Under the pieces are notes generated by a model, which was not told where the DNA came from, did not search any database, and was given only the letters and a program-made list of their open reading frames with translations. Below are positions 48,217 to 55,159 of a stretch of 64,000 bases of DNA, piece by piece. Each line of letters begins with the position of its first letter. The first letter of the stretch is position 1. The translations under genes were made by a program, and so were the position numbers. Source of the DNA: an uncultured Collinsella sp. (lineage in GTDB: Bacteria; Actinomycetota; Coriobacteriia; Coriobacteriales; Coriobacteriaceae); NCBI GenBank assembly GCA_902470815.1, contig CABRHS010000001.1, positions 128,327 through 192,326 of the forward strand, in the 5' to 3' direction.

Positions 48217-48636
48217 CTAGCGCCCGAGGTTCTCCGGCCCAAAGCCGTAGGGGAGAAGCTCTTCGAGGGCGGCCTCGACAAACTCATCGGGGCTCGTCCC
48301 CATGAGGATGCGGAAGGTGGCCGGGTCGCAGAACTCGCGCATCACCTGACGGCAGACGCCGCATGGCGCGCACAGCTCGCGTATGGGCTCGCCTGCGGGT
48401 CCCCCCACAACCGCGATCGCCGTGAAGTCGCGGTGGCCATCGAAGATGGCGCGGAAGAACGCCGTGCGCTCAGCGCAATTTCCCGGCGAATAGGCCGCGT
48501 TCTCGATGTTGCAGCCGCCGTACACGGTCCCGTCGGCGCACAGCAGCGCCGCCCCGACGGCGAAGTTCGAGTACGGGGAGTACGAGTTCTCCCGAGCCGC
48601 GATGGCAGCCCGCACAAGTTCAAGGTCGCTTATCAT
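48217..48636 (-). CDS. cdd: Cytidine deaminase
   Basis: Zinc enzyme of 139 residues deaminating (deoxy)cytidine to (deoxy)uridine, feeding the phosphorylase encoded 31 bases downstream. G-G-C-N-I-E-N-A-A-Y-S-P-G-N-C-A-E-R-T-A and C-A-P-C-G-V-C-R-Q supply the three Cys zinc ligands and catalytic Glu of the small tetrameric type. AGAGGAG precedes ATG 48636. The open frame upstream of this codon reads through repeat-like sequence and is not part of the gene. Confidence 0.95.
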   Translation of the reverse strand: MISDLELVRAAIAARENSYSPYSNFAVGAALLCADGTVYGGCNIENAAYSPGNCAERTAFFRAIFDGHRDFTAIAVVGGPAGEPIRELCAPCGVCRQVMREFCDPATFRILMGTSPDEFVEAALEELLPYGFGPENLGR

Positions 48637-48723
48637 TTCGCTCCTCTTCGATATTGGATGGCTGGCCCCTGGTAAACGCAGGGTGCCCAGGGCGCATATC
48701 GTCCGATGCGAGTTCCGCACGAG

Positions 48724-48856
48724 CCGGAGGGTCCAGTGGACCCTCCGTGCGAGCAGGACTGTCCGAGCAGCGGATGATATGCACCCCGGGCACCCGGAGG
48801 GCTACGTGGCCCGGTGCGAGCAGGACTGCCTGAGCGCAGGACATAAAGGGCGGGCC
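48724..48856. repeat. Imperfect tandem repeat in the salvage operon
   Basis: Two units of about 66-70 bp, each starting near CCGGAGGG and containing GTGCGAGCAGGACTG (48748 and 48814) followed by GAGC and a GGA motif. The first unit contains the perfect hairpin GGAGGGTCC-AGT-GGACCCTCC (48726-48746). It fills the 235-base gap between the permease gene and cdd. Confidence 0.6.
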
Positions 48857-48871
48857 TCCCGTTGGGATCAA

Positions 48872-49795
48872 TTACCCGCGCGAGCCCTTCTCGTAGGGGA
48901 CGCCGTCCGCCTTGGGCGCCACGGAGCGGCCCACGAACAGCACGAGCACCACGAGGGTGAGGATGTAGGGCATGATGGCGAGGATCTCGCTGGGGATCGG
49001 CACAACGCCGCCGCCGAGGATGATCACAAGCGCCTGGGCCATGCCGAACAGCAGGCACGCGCCGAACGCCCCGTGGGGCGTCCACTTGCCGAAGATCACC
49101 GCGGCCAGCGCGATGAAGCCCTGACCCGCCACGGCCGTCTGCGTGAACTGGGAGATGATCGCCAGGGTGATGGACGCGCCGCCAAAGCCCGCCATGACGC
49201 CGGAGAGAACGACGCAGACGAAGCGCGTGCGGCTCACGTTGATGCCGAGGGTGTCTGCCGCGGCGGGGTGCTCGCCCACGGCGCGGACGCGCAGGCCCCA
49301 CTTGGTCTTGTAGAGCACGAACCAGACCACCACGGCGGCGATGACGCCGAACACGACGGTGACGTCGACGTTCAGGTTGGCCCAGGGTGTCCCGGCGAAG
49401 GCACCGCGGCCGAAGACCTTGGGCAGCGTCTCGATGGAGGGGCTCTGAGTGCCGCCGTCCCACATGAGGCGCGCGAGGAAGAGCGCGAGGCCGGGTCCCA
49501 GCATGTTGAGCGCGATGCCCGAGACGTTTTGGTCGGCGCGGAAGGTCACCGCGGCGACGGCGTGCAGCAGGGCGAACGCGCCGCCCGCGAGACCGGCGCA
49601 CAGGAACGCGATCCAGGGGTTGCCGGTGTAGAACGAGACGGCGGCGCCGGCGAGGGCGCCGATGGTCATCATGCCCTCGATGCCGATGTTGACGACGCCG
49701 GAGCGCTCGGAGATAACGCCGCCCAGGGCGCCGAAGACGAGCGGGGTCGCATACATGAGGGTGATGCCGATGAGCAGCATGACGTTGTTAAGCAT
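48872..49795 (-). CDS. Nucleoside ABC transporter permease (NupQ/YufQ-like)
   Basis: Inner-membrane permease, 307 residues, about eight helices, of the BPD_transp_2 (branched-chain/ribose/nucleoside) family. A-A-A-D-T-L-G-I-N-V-S is the coupling-loop motif, and G-V-V-N-I-G-I-E-G-M-M near the N terminus is characteristic of nucleoside (Nup/Yuf) permeases. Its start overlaps the end of the partner permease gene by 8 bases. With the partner permease, ATPase and lipoprotein it forms a complete importer for nucleosides, as the surrounding salvage enzymes suggest. Confidence 0.9.
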   Translation of the reverse strand: MLNNVMLLIGITLMYATPLVFGALGGVISERSGVVNIGIEGMMTIGALAGAAVSFYTGNPWIAFLCAGLAGGAFALLHAVAAVTFRADQNVSGIALNMLGPGLALFLARLMWDGGTQSPSIETLPKVFGRGAFAGTPWANLNVDVTVVFGVIAAVVVWFVLYKTKWGLRVRAVGEHPAAADTLGINVSRTRFVCVVLSGVMAGFGGASITLAIISQFTQTAVAGQGFIALAAVIFGKWTPHGAFGACLLFGMAQALVIILGGGVVPIPSEILAIMPYILTLVVLVLFVGRSVAPKADGVPYEKGSRG

Positions 49796-50996
49796 GGTTG
49801 GCCTCCTGCGCGTCGGGAGTGGCCGCTGCGATTTGGGCCCTCTCGGCAGAGCGCTTCTCCAGGCGCTCGGCGATGAGGGTGACCACGCGGGCGAGCGCGA
49901 CGAAGAACACGATCGTGCCGATCATGATGTTGATGATGTCGGTGGGGGCGCCCACGGCCATCTGCACGGAGGTGCCGCCGTAGAGCAGGCCGCCGAACAG
50001 CAGGCCGGCGAAGATGCACCCGATGGGGGAGGAACCGGCGATGAGCGCGACGGAGAAACCGTTGAAGCCGTAGTTCTCGAACGCGGCGAGCGTCGAGATG
50101 CAGTGCGGCTGGATGCCGGTGATCATGAGGGCGCCGGCCAGGCCCGAGATGCCGCCCGCGATGACCATGGCGAGCACGGTGTTGCGCTCCACGGGCATGC
50201 CCGCGAACTCGGCTGCGTCACGGTTGAAGCCCACCGCACGCAGCTCGAAGCCGAGCTTGGAGCGGTAGAGGACGAACCAGATCGCGATGGCGACGATGAT
50301 GGCCACAACAAAGGCGATGTTGACGTCGGTCTTGACGAGGAAGTCGTAGAGCCACGGCACGTTCCTGAGCGTCTCGAGGCCCTGGTCGGAGAGCTTCCAT
50401 TCGGGCAGGATCATGGTGTAGCTGGAGGGGTTCACCGGGATCGAGGAGGTGGAGCTCGGGCGGTGGAACATCTCGGAGTTCACCACGAAGTTGTTGAGGT
50501 ACAACATCGTCCAGTTGAGCATGATGGCCGTGATGACCTCATGGATGCCGAAGCGCGCCTTGAGGAAGCCCGTGATGGCGCCGATGGCGGCGCCGCCCGC
50601 GATGCCGGCGAGGATCACGACGGGCACCTGCAGCACCATGGGCAGGTCGAGCGTGGAGCCGACGAGCACGGCGCACACGGCGCCGGCCACGTACTGGCCC
50701 TCGGCGCCGATGTTGAACATGCCTGTCTTGAAGGCGAACGCCACCGAGATGCCCGTCAGAATGATGGGCGAGGCCTTGATGATGGTGTTGGAGATGTATT
50801 TGGGCTTGGAGAACACGCCCTCGAACAGCGCGGCGAACGACGCGACGGGGTCGTAGCCGGCCACGGCGAGAAGGGCAGCCGCGACGAGAAACCCGAGCGC
50901 GATGGCGATGAACGTCGCGGTGATGGGGCGCTTGAGAATGCGCTGGAGCAGGCTCTCCTGCGGCTTGCCCGCCTGTGCGGTCACGGTGGATGCCAT
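49788..50996 (-). CDS. Nucleoside ABC transporter permease (NupP/YufP-like)
   Basis: Larger permease subunit of the nucleoside importer, 402 residues. F-K-T-G-M-F-N-I-G-A-E-G-Q is the family signature; G-F-N-R-D-A-A-E-F-A-G-M matches the coupling loop. It has about nine helices and a 40-residue charged C terminus. ATG 50996 has AGGAGGTGA upstream and lies 1 base after the ATPase stop; the open frame further upstream overlaps the ATPase gene and is rejected. Confidence 0.9.
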   Translation of the reverse strand: MASTVTAQAGKPQESLLQRILKRPITATFIAIALGFLVAAALLAVAGYDPVASFAALFEGVFSKPKYISNTIIKASPIILTGISVAFAFKTGMFNIGAEGQYVAGAVCAVLVGSTLDLPMVLQVPVVILAGIAGGAAIGAITGFLKARFGIHEVITAIMLNWTMLYLNNFVVNSEMFHRPSSTSSIPVNPSSYTMILPEWKLSDQGLETLRNVPWLYDFLVKTDVNIAFVVAIIVAIAIWFVLYRSKLGFELRAVGFNRDAAEFAGMPVERNTVLAMVIAGGISGLAGALMITGIQPHCISTLAAFENYGFNGFSVALIAGSSPIGCIFAGLLFGGLLYGGTSVQMAVGAPTDIINIMIGTIVFFVALARVVTLIAERLEKRSAERAQIAAATPDAQEANHA

Positions 50997-50997
50997 G

Positions 50998-52521
50998 CTA
51001 CTCACCTCCTGCCATGAGCAGGCCGATCTTGTTCTCGTCGACCTCGCCCTGCTTGAACGAACCGGTGATGCGGCCATCGTAGATGACGTCGATGGTGTCG
51101 GAGACGCTCATGACCTCGTCGAGCTCGAGGGAGATGAGCAGGATCGCCGTGCCGCGGTCGCGCTCGGCCACAAGGGCCTTGTGCACGTACTCGATGGCGC
51201 CCACGTCTAGGCCGCGCGTGGGTTGGACGGCGATGAGCACGTCGGGGTCGTTGGAGACCTCGCGGGCGATGATGACCTTCTGCTGGTTGCCGCCGGAAAG
51301 CCCGCCGGCCGTCTTGTCCGCGCAGTCCGCGGGGCGTATGTCGTAGTCGGCGATGAGCTGTTCGGCGAACTCGTGCATCTTGGCGCGATCCAGCATGCCG
51401 CGCGAGCCGAACTCGGGCGTGCGGTACTTCTCGAGCACGGAGTTCTCCGCCACGGTGAAGGGCAGGACCAGACCGCGCTTCTGACGGTCCTCGTGGATGG
51501 TCGAGACCTTGTGGTCGAGCACGTTGCGCGTCGAGGTGTTCTGGATCTCCTCGCCGCGCACGATGATCTTGCCCGAGGTGGCCTTGGTGAGGCAGGTGAT
51601 GGCCTCGACGAGCTCCTTCTGGCCGTTGCCGTCGATGCCCGCCAGCCCCACGATCTCGCCGGCGCGCACCGTGAGGTCGAGCCCCTTGACGGTCTCGATC
51701 CCGCGCTCGTCGTTCACGTGCAGGCCGCGGATCTCGAACAGCACCTCGCCGGGCGCGGCGGGCGTCTTGTCAACCTGCAGGTTCACGTGGTGGCCCACCA
51801 TCATGTCGGCAAGGTCCTCCTCCGTGACGTCGGCCACGGCGACCTCGTCCACGTAGCAGCCGCGGCGGATGATCGTGCAGGTATCCGACGACGCCTTGAT
51901 CTCCTTGAGCTTGTGGGTGATGACGATGATCGTTTTGCCCGCGGCGGTGAGGTCGCGCATGATCTTGATCAGGCGATCGATCTCCTGCGGGGTGAGCACG
52001 GCGGTGGGCTCGTCCAGGATCAGGATGTCGGCGCCGCGGTAGAGCGCCTTCAGGATCTCGACGCGCTGCTGCGTGCCCACCGAGATGTCCTCGATTTTGG
52101 CGTCCGGGTCCACCTCCAGGCCGTACTGCTCGATGATCTGGCAGACCTTCTCGCGGGCCTTCTTCATATCGAGGACGCCCGCGCCGCTGCAGACCTCGCT
52201 GCCCAGCACGATGTTCTGCGTCACGGTGAAGTTGTCCACGAGCATGAAGTGCTGGTGCACCATGCCGATGCCGTGTGCGATGGCGTCGTTGGGCGTGTTG
52301 ATCTCAACGGGCTCGCCGCTCAGAAAGATCTGTCCCTCGTCGGCCTGGTACAGGCCGTAGAGCACGTTCATGAGCGTGCTCTTGCCGGCGCCGTTCTCAC
52401 CCAAGACCGCGTGGATCGTGCCCTTCCGCACGGTGAGGTCCACATGATCGAGCGCGGTGAACGTGCCGAACGTCTTTACGATGCCGCTCATCTGCACGGC
52501 GTAGCGCGCATCTGGCTTCAT
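50998..52521 (-). CDS. Nucleoside ABC transporter ATPase (tandem domains)
   Basis: 507-residue ATPase with two nucleotide-binding domains, as in ribose/nucleoside importers. Domain 1 has Walker A G-E-N-G-A-G-K-S-T and Walker B I-L-I-L-D-E-P-T; its signature is degenerate (I-S-V-G-T-Q-Q-R). Domain 2 has a degenerate Walker A (G-I-D-G-N-G-Q-K-E) but a good signature, L-S-G-G-N-Q-Q-K. Such asymmetry is normal in this family. AAGGAG precedes ATG 52521. It follows the lipoprotein gene after 184 bases that contain three hairpins. Confidence 0.93.
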   Translation of the reverse strand: MKPDARYAVQMSGIVKTFGTFTALDHVDLTVRKGTIHAVLGENGAGKSTLMNVLYGLYQADEGQIFLSGEPVEINTPNDAIAHGIGMVHQHFMLVDNFTVTQNIVLGSEVCSGAGVLDMKKAREKVCQIIEQYGLEVDPDAKIEDISVGTQQRVEILKALYRGADILILDEPTAVLTPQEIDRLIKIMRDLTAAGKTIIVITHKLKEIKASSDTCTIIRRGCYVDEVAVADVTEEDLADMMVGHHVNLQVDKTPAAPGEVLFEIRGLHVNDERGIETVKGLDLTVRAGEIVGLAGIDGNGQKELVEAITCLTKATSGKIIVRGEEIQNTSTRNVLDHKVSTIHEDRQKRGLVLPFTVAENSVLEKYRTPEFGSRGMLDRAKMHEFAEQLIADYDIRPADCADKTAGGLSGGNQQKVIIAREVSNDPDVLIAVQPTRGLDVGAIEYVHKALVAERDRGTAILLISLELDEVMSVSDTIDVIYDGRITGSFKQGEVDENKIGLLMAGGE

Positions 52522-52576
52522 AGGCGTTCGCTCCTTCCATTTCTCCCTCGGGATCGGAGCCGTGCGGCTCCTCTTC

Positions 52577-52688
52577 GTCCCGCGCGGGGAGCACCATGGA
52601 CGGCGCTCCCCGCGCGGGACGGCTCGTCTGCTCACACGAGCCGTGAATGGCGCGGGCCGGCGATGGCGCCGCGGGCGCATCGCCGGCC
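52577..52688. repeat. Three consecutive hairpins between lipoprotein and ATPase genes
   Basis: GTCCCGCGCGGGGAGC/GCTCCCCGCGCGGGAC (16-bp perfect arms, 52577-52592 and 52605-52620), GGCTCGT/ACGAGCC (52621-52627 and 52636-52642) and GGCCGGCGATG/CATCGCCGGCC (52655-52665 and 52678-52688). No T-run follows. On the minus strand they sit just after the lipoprotein gene and could protect its message from 3' decay or attenuate the downstream transporter genes. Confidence 0.8.
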
Positions 52689-52705
52689 TGGTTAGTCGCT
52701 AGACG

Positions 52706-53800
52706 TTAGAGCGCGGCGACGTAGTCGTTGTACGCATCCTCGGTCGCGGGGGGCTCGATCTCGCCGTTCTTGATCTTCTCGAACAGCTCGACGGCGGTGT
52801 CGTACACGCCGGGCTCCATGAGGTCATGGTGCTCGGAGATGCCCACGGCGCCGTCCTTGGCGGAGAGCTCGATGTTCTTGCAGCCGATCTCCTCGCCCTC
52901 GGAGGCCATGGTGGAGACCTCGATGACGGCCTGGTCGACGTTCTTCATGACGGAGGTCAGCATGTTCTCGGGAGCGAGATCGTACTGGTCCTTGTCGACG
53001 CCGATGATCATCTTGTCGGCGTCCTGGGCGGCCTCGATGACGCCGTTGCCGGCGTTGCCGGCGCAGGCGAAGACGATGTCGCAGCCGTCGGAGTACATCT
53101 TCTGGCCCGCGGCCTTGCCCTTGGCGGCGTCGGTGAAGGTCTCGATGTACTGGGAGACGACCTGGACGTTCTTGCCCTCGGTGGCGTTGGCGTAGGCGAC
53201 GCCGGCCTGGTAGCCCCAGTTGAAGGTCTCGAGCACGTCGGACTTCATGCCGCCGACGAAGCCGACCTTGCCGGTCTGGGTGGTCATGGCGGCGATGTAG
53301 CCGGCCACGAAGGAAGGCTCCTGGGTCTTGAAGGTCACGCCGGTGAGGTTATCGAGGAGGCCGTCCTCGTTGCCCTTGTCGTCCTTGTGGCCCTTCTCGG
53401 GGTAGGCGTTGTCGATGATCGCGAAGTGCACGTCGGGGTTGACCGCGGCGGCGTCGCGGATGGCACCGGCCATGGCGAAGCCGATGCCCCAGACGGTCTG
53501 GGCGCCGTCGTCAACGGCCTTGTCCAGGTTGGTGGCGTAGTCGGCCTCCTGCTTGGACTCGGTGTAGCCGACCTCGATGCCGGTGTCCTTGTTGAGCTTC
53601 TGCAGGCCCTCCCAGGCGAGCTGGTTGAAGGACTGGTCGTTCACGCCGCCCATGTCGGTGACCATCTGGACCTTGTAGTCGGCGGAAGCCTCGGCGGGAG
53701 CGGAGCCCTCGGGCTTGGCGTCGCCACCGCCGCCGCAACCGGCGACGGAGAGGGCGAGGACGCCGGCAAGGGCGAGACCCATGAGACGATTCTTCTTCAT
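52706..53800 (-). CDS. BMP-family nucleoside-binding lipoprotein
   Basis: Substrate-binding lipoprotein of the nucleoside importer, 364 residues. The signal peptide ends in the lipobox L-S-V-A-G-C at about residues 17-22, followed by a Gly-rich and Ala/Glu linker. D-M-G-G-V-N-D-Q-S-F-N-Q near the start and G-V-D-K-D-Q in the C-terminal half are typical of the Bmp/Med/TmpC family, whose members bind purine nucleosides. AAAGGAA precedes its ATG. It lies between deoD and the ATPase gene on the minus strand. Confidence 0.93.
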   Translation of the reverse strand: MKKNRLMGLALAGVLALSVAGCGGGGDAKPEGSAPAEASADYKVQMVTDMGGVNDQSFNQLAWEGLQKLNKDTGIEVGYTESKQEADYATNLDKAVDDGAQTVWGIGFAMAGAIRDAAAVNPDVHFAIIDNAYPEKGHKDDKGNEDGLLDNLTGVTFKTQEPSFVAGYIAAMTTQTGKVGFVGGMKSDVLETFNWGYQAGVAYANATEGKNVQVVSQYIETFTDAAKGKAAGQKMYSDGCDIVFACAGNAGNGVIEAAQDADKMIIGVDKDQYDLAPENMLTSVMKNVDQAVIEVSTMASEGEEIGCKNIELSAKDGAVGISEHHDLMEPGVYDTAVELFEKIKNGEIEPPATEDAYNDYVAAL

Positions 53801-53948
53801 GTTCTTCCTTTCTTGCGTACGGTTGTCGCTTGCAAAACGGGCGCATCGCTGCGCCGTATCTTCTGCCGTGCCTGAGCAAGGGCGCGGCGAAAGACCGTGG
53901 GGGGGGGTGCGGGAGCGTCGGCGCTCGCTGCGCCGTGCGCTCCGGACC

Positions 53949-53993
53949 GAAAGGCGTCCGCCCGGCCTTCGCGATGCGCGGACCGGGCGGACG
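53949..53993 (-). terminator. Hairpin downstream of deoD
   Basis: CGTCCGCCCGG/CCGGGCGGACG, 11 bp with a 17-base loop, followed on the minus strand by CCTTT. It lies just after the deoD stop and may partially terminate transcription into the lipoprotein gene. Confidence 0.5.
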
Positions 53994-54000
53994 AGGGACT

Positions 54001-54720
54001 TTACGCGGGGAGGGCGAGGGAGAGCGCGATCTCCATCATCTGGGTGAAGCTCGTTTGGCGCTCATCGGCCGGGAGGGACTCACCCGTGAGGGGCAGGTCG
54101 GAGACGGTGAGCAGGCACAGCGCCTTCTTGCCCAGCCTGGCGGCGTTCATGTAGAGCGCGGCCGCCTCCATCTCGACGGCGAGGACGCCCATCTTCTGCC
54201 AGGTGGCGGTGGAGGAGGGGTCGTCGAGGTAGAAATGGTCGGAGGACAGGACGTTGCCCACTTTGACGTCGACGCCCTGTGCGCGGCCGGCGGCCACGGC
54301 GCGCTCGAGCAGCTCGTAGCTGGCGATGGGGGAGAAGGTGCCGGGCAGGCCGTACTGGGCGGCATAGTTGGAGTCGGTGCAGGCGCCCATGCCGGCCACG
54401 ACGTCGCGGACCTTGATGGACGGGTCGATGCCGCCGGCGGAGCCCACGCGGATGATGGACTCGACGCCGTAGAACTCGTAGAGCTCATGGGAGTAGATGC
54501 CGATCGAGGGCATGCCCATGCCGCCTCCCATCACGGAGACGGGCTGGCCCTTGTAGGTGCCGGTGAAGCCGAGCATGTTGCGCACCTCGTTGAAGAGGTG
54601 GACATCTTCGAGGTAGTTGTCGGCGATATACTTGGCTCGGAGCGGGTCTCCGGGCATGAGGACGGTTTTGGCGATGTCGCCGGAGCGGGCCCCGTTGTGG
54701 GGCGTCGGGGTGAATTCCAT
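54001..54720 (-). CDS. deoD: Purine-nucleoside phosphorylase (DeoD type)
   Basis: Hexameric-type phosphorylase of 239 residues splitting purine (deoxy)nucleosides into base and (deoxy)ribose 1-phosphate. V-L-M-P-G-D-P-L-R-A-K-Y-I-A and G-G-G-M-G-M-P-S-I-G-I-Y form the phosphate site; V-E-M-E-A-A-A-L-Y and V-S-D-L-P carry the base-recognition residues, including the catalytic Asp. TAGGAGGT precedes ATG 54720. First gene of the minus-strand salvage and uptake run. Confidence 0.95.
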   Translation of the reverse strand: MEFTPTPHNGARSGDIAKTVLMPGDPLRAKYIADNYLEDVHLFNEVRNMLGFTGTYKGQPVSVMGGGMGMPSIGIYSHELYEFYGVESIIRVGSAGGIDPSIKVRDVVAGMGACTDSNYAAQYGLPGTFSPIASYELLERAVAAGRAQGVDVKVGNVLSSDHFYLDDPSSTATWQKMGVLAVEMEAAALYMNAARLGKKALCLLTVSDLPLTGESLPADERQTSFTQMMEIALSLALPA

Positions 54721-55159
54721 GGTGGACGGACCTCCTAAAATCGAGAGAACCATAGACTACACCTTCTCACCCACAAATTCGCTTGACTATTGATATTCGG
54801 TGGGAGGGTGCCAGGGTCTGCGAACGGTTCCGCAGGTCAAGGGCTTTATTGCAATAAAGTGCCGCTGGTTTTCCGCGTGGGATCGCAGGCGCTTGCGCCG
54901 TTGTGGGGCGACGGGCGGAGGGTCGGTTTCCGCGCGCATATGAATGAGAAAATGTCCCAATTACGATAGGTTGATGGACCTGCGGATATGGTATCCTTGC
55001 AAATGTGAATAAATCTTCGGTCAACGGCTGTTTTTTTCACACAAGCGCACGCGTTTCATCGGCGAGTGGCTGTTCGGGAGAAGGCGGGCCGGCGTCCGGA
55101 GATGCCAAATATCGGGGCGGGTGACGCCCCGGCAACACGACGAGGAGCGTGGTCAGGTA
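54721..55159. other. Divergent intergenic region between deoD and pflB
   Basis: 439 bases with no convincing gene. It contains the 16-bp perfect palindrome at 54844-54859 and, close to pflB, a hairpin around CGGGGCG/CGCCCCG. The deoD promoter is probably TTGTGG, 16 bp, TATGGT on the minus strand near 54749-54776. A pflB promoter could not be placed with confidence. Confidence 0.5.
54844..54859. promoter_or_regulatory. 16-bp perfect palindrome, possible operator
   Basis: CTTTATTGCAATAAAG lies in the AT-poor region between the divergent deoD and pflB genes. Its size and symmetry suit a dimeric regulator of either gene; no known consensus was recognised. Confidence 0.4.

Noticed and set aside
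48620..48871. Minus-strand 83-codon frame between permease and cdd
   Set aside because: It is made of the tandem repeat, overlaps cdd and lacks a ribosome-binding site.
55010..55045. Possible Rex- or FNR-type site before pflB (GTGAATAAATC, TTTTCACACAA)
   Set aside because: Only half-sites with wrong spacing and symmetry were found; not enough to call an operator.
55070..55158. Possible riboswitch in the pflB leader
   Set aside because: A single GC hairpin is present, but none of the conserved sequences of known riboswitches could be recognised.
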